A stretch of DNA of 15,280 nucleotides, taken from positions 1 through 15,280 of the forward strand of contig CAZKGO010000107.1 in the NCBI GenBank assembly GCA_964552235.1, in the 5' to 3' direction. Shown here in pieces: positions 6,602 to 13,039 of the stretch (position 1 is the stretch's first letter; each line of letters starts with the position of its first letter). Made by a program: the position numbers and the translations under genes. The DNA is from CAVTHK01 sp964552235 (lineage in GTDB: Bacteria > Spirochaetota > Spirochaetia > SZUA-6 > CAVTHK01). Below the pieces are notes generated by a model. The model was given only the letters and a program-made list of their open reading frames with translations. It ran no database searches and was not told where the DNA came from.

Positions 6602-8196
6602 TCACTTCTGAGCGTTTCTCTCCAGGTCCCACCCGAACTTCGTCGTGCCGCCGCCGTCGAGTGTGTATGTCCATTCGATTGTGTCGAAGCTCAGAGCCAC
6701 CCTCTCCTTGTCGTCGGCAAGAGCCTGGATCGAGTCGATCCGCACACCCGTGAGCTTCACCTCCAGAAACACCTCCTCTTCCCCGAAGCGGAGTCTGGTG
6801 AGCTCGATTGCGACCTGTCCTTGCACAGGCCCAGCTGTGGCAGCCAGCTCGAACAGCGGGGGCGAAGCCTTGTCAAGCTCCTTGACTATGACTACTTCCT
6901 GGAAAGCCGGGATCGATCTCCCGCCGGCCCGACCTTGCTCGTTGAGAATCGCAAAGCCGAAGTTGTCGGTCTCGATCCAGCCCGTGTGAGGCATGTCATC
7001 GCACTCGCCCTGGACGTTACCGATTTTCGTGTAGATGGAACGGCCCGGGATTTCGGCCGCGTTGACGTGCCGCAGCACATCGTAGGCTAGCTCGCTGGGC
7101 GAGCGTTGCACGGAGGCAGGCGTGATCGTCCTGGTAACCCACGCCCCGGGGTAGCCCGAAGCGTCCAGAGTCCGGTAACTGTAGTCCGCGGAGCCGAAGG
7201 CCAGCGAGATCACCTCATGGAGAGGAAAGGAGCCAGGAATCTGGCGGACGGAAACCACGCGAAGGTTCTTGAAGAGGTGCTCCTGGCGCACATACTCGTC
7301 TCCGTAACGGTCTTTCTTCTGCTTGTGAAGAGTCGCCTTTGGGATGTTATCGCTCGTGCACGCTAGCTTCCACAGCACCGGGCTTGCGTCGTCGACCGGT
7401 TTGATGATCACGAGATCCTGAGCCGTTCCGCCGTTCAGGATCAACTCGTAGTCGACGACTTCGCACCAGTGCTCATAACCGGGAGCTGTTACGGAGCCTC
7501 GTATGCCATCGAACTCCACGAGCAGGTCGTAGGAGGTCGCGACAGAAGGCATCTCGTACCCGAACCTGCTAACGACTGTGGCCTCGCCGGCCGGTCCCTG
7601 TGGACCCTGCGGGCCGATCTCGCCTTGCGGCCCCTGCGGCCCGATCTCGCCTTGTGGCCCCTGCTCGCCCTGCGGCCCCTGGGGGCCGATCTCGCCTTGN
7701 NNNNNNNNNNNNNNNNNNNNNNNNNNNNNNNNNNNNNNNNNNNNNNNNNNNNNNNNNNNNNNNNNNNNNNNNNNNNNNNNNNNNNNNNNNNNNNNNNNNC
7801 TTGTGGCCCCTGCTCGCCCTGCGGCCCCTGGGGGCCGATCTCGCCTTGTGGCCCGGTCGCACCTGCTGGTCCCGCAGGGCCTGTCGGTCCCGCGGGCCCC
7901 GTTGGCCCCACTGGTCCCTCCGGGCCTGCCGGCCCTGGCTCGCCCTGGGGTCCCGCGGGACCCTGCTCGCCCTGCGGCCCCTGGGCGTTCCACTGGATGG
8001 GCAGTTCGGAGTTCCGCAGGTCATCGGGGCTTTCAATGATCCTGAGATTGCCGGAATTCTTCTGGTAGGCTCCGTAGATGATCTGGCTCGGTGTGTCCTC
8101 GGCCGCCAGGCGTGGGCCCGAGGACAACAGGGCGACCAGAAGCAGCCCGATCCACAAAGACGCGCTGCCTCTGCCTCTAGGTGACACTCCGCGCAT
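6602..8196 (-). CDS. secreted collagen-like protein with two C-terminal Hcp-like domains
   Basis: Modular exported protein. Residues 1-31 are a signal peptide (Arg-rich start, WIGLLLVALL core, cleavage near RLA/AED). Residues 39-71 resemble the short IYxCYxKxxGxLRI...LSWN module found before collagen repeats in other bacteria, without its cysteines. Gly-X-Y collagen repeats start at G73 and run through the 100-N gap into GPQGPAGE. Two domains follow that match the Hcp family (PF05638) by eye: the first at 7531-7166 (LLVEFDGIRG, VDDASPVLWKLA, VISLAFGSADYSY), the second at 7039-6659 (IYTKIGNVQGE, GWIE, KELDKASPPLFELA, VALSFDTIEWTYT). The frames on the two sides of the gap agree only if the true gap is 2 mod 3 nt, not 100. 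ATG 8196 follows a GGAGG at 4 nt. No membrane anchor or sortase motif is seen. Probably extracytoplasmic and trimeric. Confidence 0.82.
7587..7928 (-). repeat. collagen-encoding tandem repeats with a 45-nt homogenised unit
   Basis: Gly-Pro-Gln/Gly-Glu-Ile triplets are encoded by near-identical DNA. A 49-nt stretch at 7651-7699 is identical to 7800-7848 on the other side of the gap, consistent with a perfect 45-nt unit encoding GEIGPQGPQGEQGPQ. The repeat array is the evident reason the assembly failed here, and the true copy number is unknown. Confidence 0.85.
7700..7799. other. assembly gap of 100 N
   Basis: The gap is exactly 100 N, a conventional scaffold placeholder rather than a measured length. 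A gap of 41 + 45n nt would join the flanking repeats in phase and keep the reading frame. Confidence 0.95.
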
Positions 8197-8317
8197 ACAG
8201 CCTCCACTTGCCAGACGACTCTCTATCCTGTCGTGGATTGACGGCCCGCAGAGAAAGGAGCATTGCGGCACGGCCGCGTATCGGATCGAGCGACCCTGCG
8301 ACCGAATCCTCACCACT

Positions 8318-8344
8318 TTGGCCACCTATCGGCTAACCGGCCAA
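8318..8344. promoter_or_regulatory. inverted repeat at the collagen/Hcp promoter
   Basis: TTGGCC (8318-8323) and GGCCAA (8339-8344) are 6-bp arms 15 nt apart. One arm touches the predicted -10 box and the predicted transcription start lies inside the repeat. This is a plausible repressor site or the first hairpin of the leader. Confidence 0.3.
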
Positions 8345-8372
8345 TTATCGAACACGGCGACCTTGCGTGCAA
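8344..8372 (-). promoter_or_regulatory. candidate promoter of the collagen/Hcp gene
   Basis: On the minus strand TTGCAC (8372-8367), a 17-nt spacer and GATAAT (8349-8344) form a reasonable sigma70 promoter; the -10 box matches five of six consensus bases. It would give a leader of about 140 nt before ATG 8196, long enough for post-transcriptional control. Confidence 0.45.
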
Positions 8373-8389
8373 GAGTCCACTTCGAGTAG

Positions 8390-8411
8390 CCCCGTTGTTC
8401 ACGCAACAGGG
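8390..8411 (-). terminator. hairpin after the MFS gene
   Basis: On the minus strand CCCTGTTG and CAACGGGG pair over 8 bp (one G-U) around a 6-nt loop, about 93 nt past the MFS stop and 18 nt before the collagen/Hcp -35 box. There is no T-run. Confidence 0.45.
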
Positions 8412-8468
8412 CGTAGGGGTGCAGGCGGAGGCGCTGGCGCGCAGGTCGCGGGCCGCCGCCAGGACCGA

Positions 8469-8486
8469 CCGCGCGCAGCCTTCGTC
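8469..8486 (-). repeat. 18-nt repeat, copy 1 (after the MFS gene)
   Basis: The minus-strand sequence GACGAAGGCTGCGCGCGG lies 17 nt past the MFS stop codon. An identical copy in the same orientation lies at 13551-13568, 7 nt past the stop of the ABC ATPase gene. Confidence 0.6.
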
Positions 8487-8503
8487 GTTGCTCCGAGCGT
8501 TCC

Positions 8504-9805
8504 TCAGGCTGGTCTGCGCTTTTCCTGCGCCGCGCGGGAGGCCATCGCCTCGCGGAGCGACCCGATGTCGCGGTCCACGAAGAACATGGCTCCGATGTAG
8601 AGCAGGAAGCAGAGCGCCCACGCCGAGATGCAGATGATCAGGATGGCGTCCTGCTTGCTGTGCAGCGTGAGGATCAGCGCTCCGGCAATAGTGGGCGCAA
8701 GGGCTGCGCCGCTGTTCTCGACGAAGTACTCTACGGCCTGGGCCGAGCTGCGCACCTCGGGCAGCGAGACGTCGAAGACCGTGGAGATGACGTTCGGAGA
8801 GGAGAACGGCATGAACAGCGCGGCCAGGCACATCAGCACAAAAAAGGCCGCGCGGTCGGCGACCGGAGTGGTCATGGCGAAGAACAGGAAGACCGCCCCG
8901 AGGACGACGCCGGCGCTCGAGACGATGATGCGTCCCTTGAGCGTCCGCTTGAACATCCAGTCGCCGAGCGCGCCGCCGACAAAGTAGCCGCCCGCCAGGA
9001 TCAGGACGATGGGACCCATCGTGAGAAGCACCGAGTTGTCGTCGTAGCCGCGCTCGGTCATCAGGTAGCCGAAAAAGAAGTAGGTGATCACGTTCCACGG
9101 GAACACGCCGACGAAGCCCTGCAGGAAGACGAACCACATGGTCCGCTTGCGCAGGACGTCCTTGAGCGCGTCCCAGGAAAAGCGGAACTGCCCGATCTCG
9201 CCCATGCCCTCGAACTCGGGCTCCGAGCTGCCGCGGGGCACGTCCCTGACGCCGAGAAAGATCACCAGCGCCATCACCAGTCCCAGGCCCCCCGTGAGGT
9301 AGAAGGCCGAGCGCCACCCGCCGATCATCGGCGCGATCATCAGGGCGAGGATCATGCCGAAGAGGTAGCCGAGCGGCTGGGTCAGCTGCAGAACGCCGTA
9401 GACCTTGCTGCGCGTCTTCGGCTCGAAGTAGTCGGCCACGAGGCTGTAGAGGCCGGGATACGACGAGTCGTCGATGCCCGTCGACGCCCGCGTGGCCAGG
9501 AAAGCGGGGTAGGTGCGCACGATCGCGCTCAGCCAGGTCGTGGCGCCCCAGATGAGCGAGGCGAGCGCGAGAAGCTTCGCGCGCGCGTAGCGGTCGTACA
9601 GAAAGCCCCACAGCGGATAGAGCACCGTCCCGACGATCAGCGCGCCGGAGTTGATGAGGCCCCACTGGAGGTCGTTCAGGCCGAACGACTCGCTCACCGT
9701 GGTCTGCAGGGACCCGATGAGCAGCTTGTCGGTCTGGTGGAGCAGCATGAAGAGGCCGAAGACGACCACGACGAACACGGGATAGGATCGGGACGGCTTG
9801 CGCAT
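8504..9805 (-). CDS. major facilitator superfamily transporter
   Basis: Inner-membrane secondary transporter of 433 residues, the normal MFS length, with about 12 hydrophobic segments. The MFS loop motif after the second helix is present (GFLYDRYAR, G67-R75), with a weaker counterpart in the second half (GALGDWMFKR). The N-terminal HQTDKLLIG and the overall pattern recall the Spinster and organophosphate/anion branches, but the substrate cannot be assigned. ATG 9805 is chosen over upstream in-frame positions because it follows GAGGGGG at a good distance and the hydrophobic first helix starts right after it. It is divergent from the UroD-family gene and has a good promoter overlapped by a palindrome. 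Sugar-acid, phosphate-ester or lipid substrates are all possible. Confidence 0.88.
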   Translation of the reverse strand: MRKPSRSYPVFVVVVFGLFMLLHQTDKLLIGSLQTTVSESFGLNDLQWGLINSGALIVGTVLYPLWGFLYDRYARAKLLALASLIWGATTWLSAIVRTYPAFLATRASTGIDDSSYPGLYSLVADYFEPKTRSKVYGVLQLTQPLGYLFGMILALMIAPMIGGWRSAFYLTGGLGLVMALVIFLGVRDVPRGSSEPEFEGMGEIGQFRFSWDALKDVLRKRTMWFVFLQGFVGVFPWNVITYFFFGYLMTERGYDDNSVLLTMGPIVLILAGGYFVGGALGDWMFKRTLKGRIIVSSAGVVLGAVFLFFAMTTPVADRAAFFVLMCLAALFMPFSSPNVISTVFDVSLPEVRSSAQAVEYFVENSGAALAPTIAGALILTLHSKQDAILIICISAWALCFLLYIGAMFFVDRDIGSLREAMASRAAQEKRRPA

Positions 9806-9824
9806 TTCGACCCCCTCGCTTCCC

Positions 9825-9836
9825 GCATTGGAATGC
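9825..9836. promoter_or_regulatory. palindrome over the MFS -10 box
   Basis: GCATT-GG-AATGC is a 5-bp inverted repeat with a 2-nt centre that overlaps the predicted MFS -10 box. It is a candidate operator for this gene and perhaps for the divergent pair. Confidence 0.35.
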
Positions 9837-9855
9837 CTGGCGAGGAGGAAATCAA
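9827..9855 (-). promoter_or_regulatory. promoter of the MFS gene
   Basis: On the minus strand TTGATT (9855-9850), a 17-nt spacer and TCCAAT (9832-9827) would start transcription near 9820, leaving a short leader with the Shine-Dalgarno sequence GAGGGGG before ATG 9805. Confidence 0.5.
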
Positions 9856-9895
9856 GGGCGCGGCGCCACCCGCGCGTCCGCTCCTCGAAGCCGCG

Positions 9896-9924
9896 TTGAC
9901 ACGAAGCGGCGCAGGATGCACAAA
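9896..9924 (+). promoter_or_regulatory. candidate promoter of the UroD-family gene
   Basis: A consensus -35 TTGACA (9896-9901) is followed, 17 nt later, by a weak CACAAA (9919-9924). The start codon at 9964 has its own strong ribosome-binding site AGGAGAGG (9949-9956). The weak -10 box may mean an activator is needed. Confidence 0.4.
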
Positions 9925-9963
9925 CGACGCGGTATCCCGCGCGGAGCCAGGAGAGGCGCACCG

Positions 9964-11061
9964 ATGACGAAGCGCGAGGTCGTGAGGAACGCCCTCGAGT
10001 TCAAAGCGCCGCCTTATGTCCCGTGGTCGTTCGGGTTCACAGAGGAAGCGAGCGCGAAACTGGCGGCACACTACGGCACGTCGGATCTGGACGCGGTCCT
10101 CGGCAATCACCTGCTCGGCTTGGGCAACGGCATCGGCTTTTTCGAGGACATCGGCGGCCATAGGGTGCGCGACGTCTTTGGGGTCGTCTGGGATCGGAGC
10201 GTGGACCACGACATCGGGGTCGTCGAAGGATGCGTGCTGAGCGAACCGACGCTCCAGGGATACCGGTTTCCCGATCCGCTGGCGCCCCGGTTCTTCGAGG
10301 ACATACCGGCCAGGCTCGAGAAGCATCCCGACCGGTACCGGGTCTTCAGCATCGGGTTCTCGCTCTACGAGCGCGCCTGGACCCTGCGCGGCATGGAGAA
10401 CCTGATGGTCGACATGATCGAGAACCCGGGGTTCGTCCACGAGCTGCTCGACGCGATCGCGGACTACGACATCGCCCAGGCGCGCAAGGCGCTCGGCTTC
10501 GACATCGACGCGGTCTACTTTGGCGATGACTGGGGGCAGCAGCACGGCCTGCAGATGGGATATCCCAGGTGGAAGGAATTCATCTACCCGCGCCTCGAGC
10601 GCATGTACGGGGCCGTGCGCGAGGCCGGGCGCCGCGTGCTCATCCACTCCTGCGGCGACGTCGACGAGCTGTTCGACGACCTGGCGGCGATCGGCGTCAA
10701 CTGCTTCAACCCGTTCCAGCCCGAGGTCATGAACGTGACCGAGCTGCTGCCGCGCTACCGCGGGCGGCTCGCCTTTCATGGGGGTCTGAGCACCCAGCGG
10801 ACGCTGCCCTACGGAACGCCGTAGGAGGTGAGGGCCGAGAGCCGGCGCCTGCTGGACCTGGGCCGGGCAGGCGGATACATCTTCGCCCCGGCTCACGCCG
10901 TGGAGGGCGACGTGCCGCTGGAGAACATGCTGGCGTTCATCGAAGAGGCGCAGCGGCAGCCCGGCGTGGCTGCCGCGGGCCCGGGGCTCACCGCCGGCGC
11001 GCGCGGGCCGCGACCCGAGCAGGTCGTCCCTCGTACGCCTCCTCCAGCCGCGCGATGTTGA
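9964..11061 (+). pseudogene. uroporphyrinogen decarboxylase-family protein with in-frame TAG
   Basis: UroD-superfamily protein, closer to the corrinoid methyltransferase-type (MtaA/MtbA-like) or general 'UroD family' group than to haem HemE. It opens MTKREVVRNALEFKAPPYVPWSF and carries the HSCGDV motif (H228, C230), the His/Cys pair that binds zinc in the methyltransferase branch. TAG at codon 287 (10822-10824) interrupts YGTP-EVRAESRRLLDLG; the frame continues with the expected C-terminus (GGYIFAPAHAVEGDVPLENMLAFIEEAQ), including H311. One G-to-T change from GAG would create it. After about 10974 the frame runs on into the convergent VOC gene and stops at 11061, so the native stop may also be lost. 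The truncated 286-residue product would lack part of the barrel. No corrinoid protein or MttB partner is visible; substrate unknown. Confidence 0.75.
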
Positions 11062-11776
11062 ACTTCTTCATCTTGAGAAAAGCCTCGGTGACCCGCGCCG
11101 CCTTGGCCTCGTCCCCCGCGCTGAGCATCTGCTCCAGGACGGTCGGAACGGCCTGCCACGAGAGGCCGTACCTGTCCTTGAGCCAGCCGCACTGCTCTGC
11201 GGCGGGGTCTGCCGAGAGCCTCTCCCAGTAGTGGTCGATCTCCTCCTGGGTGTCGCAGCGCACCGCGAAGGAAATCGCCTCGTTGAAGCCGAAGTCGTGG
11301 ACACGGGCGCTGTCCATGGCCGCGAACTGCTGGCCCTCGAGAGTGAACGCGGCGTGCTTGATCGTTCCTTCTCTGTCGGGCTTTTCGCCCCGGCCGTAGC
11401 GTACGATGTCGCCGACCGCCGAATCGCGGAACACGGACGCGTAGGTCGTGATCGCCTCTTCGGCTTTTCCGCACTGGCCGTCGGCGAACATCAGGGTCGG
11501 CACGATGCTCTGAGTCGTTTCACGGTCTCCCATGAACATGATCTGCCACGACAGGCCGTAGCGGTCCTGCACCCATCCGTATCGTTCGCTTAAGGGATAC
11601 CCGCCCAGGTCCATGAGCGGCGAGCCGCCCTCGATGAGGCGCCCCCACAGCGCATCCACCTCCTGCGTCGTCGAGCAGGCGACGAGGAATGACACGGCGG
11701 GAGTGAACTTGAACAGCGGCCCTGCGGACATCAGGGTGAACTCCCGGCCGCGCAGATCGACGGTGACGATGTCCAC
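10988..11776 (-). CDS. tandem VOC (PhnB/3-demethylubiquinone methyltransferase-like) protein, 5'-truncated
   Basis: A cytoplasmic protein with two PF06983-type VOC modules. The second (about residues 92-245) is complete: VPTLMFADGQCGKAEEAI...YASVFRDS, a middle strand set, then FNEAISFAVRCDTQEEIDHYWERLS and CGWLKDRYGLSWQAVPT. The first begins only at VDIVTVDLRGREFTLMSAGPLFKF, so the roughly 45-50 residues with the usual opening ITPxLWFD...AEEAxxFY are missing, and I find them in no frame upstream. GTG 11776 is a possible start just behind AAGGGAG. Either the gene was cut by a rearrangement near 11780-11800 or it uses a shortened first module. Relatives are annotated as VOC family proteins without a firm reaction; a glyoxalase-like metal enzyme is possible. 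Its end overlaps the UroD frame by about 74 bp. Confidence 0.7.
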   Translation of the reverse strand: MDIVTVDLRGREFTLMSAGPLFKFTPAVSFLVACSTTQEVDALWGRLIEGGSPLMDLGGYPLSERYGWVQDRYGLSWQIMFMGDRETTQSIVPTLMFADGQCGKAEEAITTYASVFRDSAVGDIVRYGRGEKPDREGTIKHAAFTLEGQQFAAMDSARVHDFGFNEAISFAVRCDTQEEIDHYWERLSADPAAEQCGWLKDRYGLSWQAVPTVLEQMLSAGDEAKAARVTEAFLKMKKFNIARLEEAYEGRPARVAARARRR

Positions 11777-11871
11777 CGCTCCCTTTGAAAGGCGGGTTTC
11801 GCCTCGCTTTGCTGTCTGCGGCCGCGCGTTGCATGGCGCCGCAATTCCCCTCCGCGGCTGAGGAGCAGGAC

Positions 11872-12738
11872 ATGCTCGCATGCGGGCTGTTAGCCGCCGT
11901 GATCGCTTTTTCCCGCGCTGTGCGCGCCCTGCGGAGTGCGGGAGGCGTCCGGCGGGTACCCCCTCGGCCTCGGGTTCTCTGCGACGGCCGACTCCCGCTG
12001 CTCGCTCTGGTTCACCAGCGACGACGACAACGACGATCCCCTGCAGGGAAACGTCATCGACTACGACACGAACCCCATGATCACCTGGGCGGTCACCGCG
12101 GCGCTCACCTGGAGACAGGGCCGCGTCATCGGCGTGAGCGTTCAGCGGCCCTTCGAGCCGCCCGGGGACCGGGATGTCCTGTTCAAGGTGGAAAGCCCCA
12201 CCATGTCCATCGAGGACTGCACGGCGTTTCTGCAGATGCCCTTTCTCCAGAGTCTCCGCGACAGAAAGCAGCTGCGCCAAGGCCTCGGGGCTTCGCCTCG
12301 AATACTGGAGGCACCTGTTTCACGGCGGCGGCACGGCGGTCGAACAGTCGATATTCGCCGGCCGGGACTCCGACGGGCTGCTCCTGAACCGGGGCGACAC
12401 GATTGAGTTCACGGCCGACTTCGAGGGCTGGAACCTGTCGCTTCCGCTTTTCGGCGATCCGCGCGACCTCGAATTCCGCGCGGTCATCTACCGGTCGGTG
12501 ATCCGCAAGCCCACGAGATGATCCTGTCGGTTACGGCCGCGGGCTGTACCTGATGCCGCTCCTGGCCGTGGATCTGCGGTTCGATTGGCTCGACTCGGAC
12601 ACGACCGGCCTCGGCATCGACGACTTCGAGATCTCCGGGGACCTGGTGCTCGACGGCAACCGTGGGCGAGTAGCCTCAAGCTGCGACTGTCTGCTTGAAA
12701 TCCGGAGTGCCGCCGGACGCTCGCCGACTGTCGTGTAG
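11872..12738 (+). pseudogene. secreted protein of unknown function, broken by three +1 shifts
   Basis: I do not recognise the family. Three successive frames join into one protein of about 285 residues if one base is removed at each of three homopolymers: T5 at about 11907-11911, G4 at about 12287-12290 and C3 at about 12510-12512. The repaired protein starts at ATG 11872 with a signal-peptide-like MLACGLLAAVIA...PALCA. It continues with alternating polar/hydrophobic stretches rich in Asp, Trp and Phe (CSLWFTSDDDNDD, WAVTAALTW, RLEYWRHLF, DTIEFTADFEGWNLSLPLF, VDLRFDWLDSDTTGLGIDDFEI), suggestive of beta structure, perhaps an outer-membrane barrel or an exported beta-sandwich. All three shifts go in the same direction. 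It is divergent from the truncated VOC gene, and the two damaged 5' ends face each other across fewer than 100 bp. Confidence 0.5.
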
Positions 12739-12741
12739 GCA

Positions 12742-12770
12742 TTGACAAATGGCAATTGCCATGAGGAATT
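12742..12770 (+). promoter_or_regulatory. vapBC promoter
   Basis: A perfect -35 TTGACA (12742-12747) is followed by a 17-nt spacer and a weak -10 GGAATT (12765-12770). Transcription would begin close to ATG 12779. Confidence 0.5.
12749..12762. promoter_or_regulatory. vapBC operator palindrome
   Basis: ATGGCAATTGCCAT is a perfect 14-bp palindrome filling most of the spacer between the -35 and -10 boxes. AbrB/MazE-fold antitoxins bind such sites as dimers, alone or with toxin, to repress their own operon, so this is the expected operator. Confidence 0.6.
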
Positions 12771-12778
12771 CGCGGCCG

Positions 12779-13039
12779 ATGACGACCAGGGCGGACCGTT
12801 TCGGAAGAATCGTCGTGCCAAGAGAGATCCGGGATCACCATGGACTCGTCCCCGGCACCGAGGTCGAAATCGAGGATGCAAGCGAAATGATCGTCCTGCG
12901 TCGCCGTGAGGACCTGCCCGGCCTCGTCGAGGAGCAGGGGATCCTCGTGTTCCGAGGCCGCCCCACCGGCGATCTCGATGAAGCGATCAGGTCTCAGCGC
13001 TGGGAGCGCCTGCGTAAGTCCCGGGGCTGGTCTGCATGA
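12779..13039 (+). CDS. vapB: VapB-type antitoxin, AbrB/MazE fold
   Basis: Small antitoxin and autorepressor of 86 residues. Residues 1-45 are a swapped-hairpin DNA-binding domain (TTRADRFGRIVVPREIRDHHGLVPGTEVEI). The acidic then basic C-terminal half (DLDEAIRSQRWERLRKSRGW) should wrap around the toxin's active site. ATG 12779 is preferred because the AbrB fold starts at once and an AGGA lies 11 nt upstream. In-frame ATGs at 12749 and 12761 also exist but fall inside the operator palindrome. The stop overlaps the toxin start (ATGA), giving translational coupling that keeps antitoxin ahead of toxin. Confidence 0.88.
   Translation: MTTRADRFGRIVVPREIRDHHGLVPGTEVEIEDASEMIVLRRREDLPGLVEEQGILVFRGRPTGDLDEAIRSQRWERLRKSRGWSA

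Larger units (their letters stand above)
8197..8503. other. intergenic region between the collagen/Hcp and MFS genes
   Basis: These 307 bases hold no gene I can support. Read on the minus strand they carry, in order, an 18-nt repeat, a hairpin after the MFS gene, a promoter with an inverted repeat at its -10 box, and a leader of about 140 nt for the collagen/Hcp gene. An in-frame open extension up to 8325 exists but lacks a ribosome-binding site and would mask the signal peptide. Confidence 0.6.

Noticed and set aside
6602..7699. A frameshift within the collagen/Hcp gene
   Set aside because: The apparent change of frame is produced only by the arbitrary 100-N gap length; the repeat phase restores the frame.
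7587..7928. Regularly spaced repeats that might suggest a CRISPR array
   Set aside because: The repeats are contiguous, about 45 nt, multiples of nine and translate into Gly-X-Y triplets in a long open frame; there are no unique spacers.
6602..8196. Evidence for a type VI secretion locus
   Set aside because: Only the Hcp fold is present. There are no TssB/TssC sheath, VgrG, baseplate or ClpV genes in the window, and the protein has a Sec signal peptide.
8197..8325. A longer collagen/Hcp protein starting at 8325
   Set aside because: It adds residues with no ribosome-binding site and buries the signal peptide; ATG 8196 has GGAGG at the right distance.
8660..9967. 435-codon plus-strand open frame opposite the MFS gene
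   Set aside because: The composition is a charged low-complexity mix and the opposite strand encodes a clear 12-helix transporter with promoter and ribosome-binding site.
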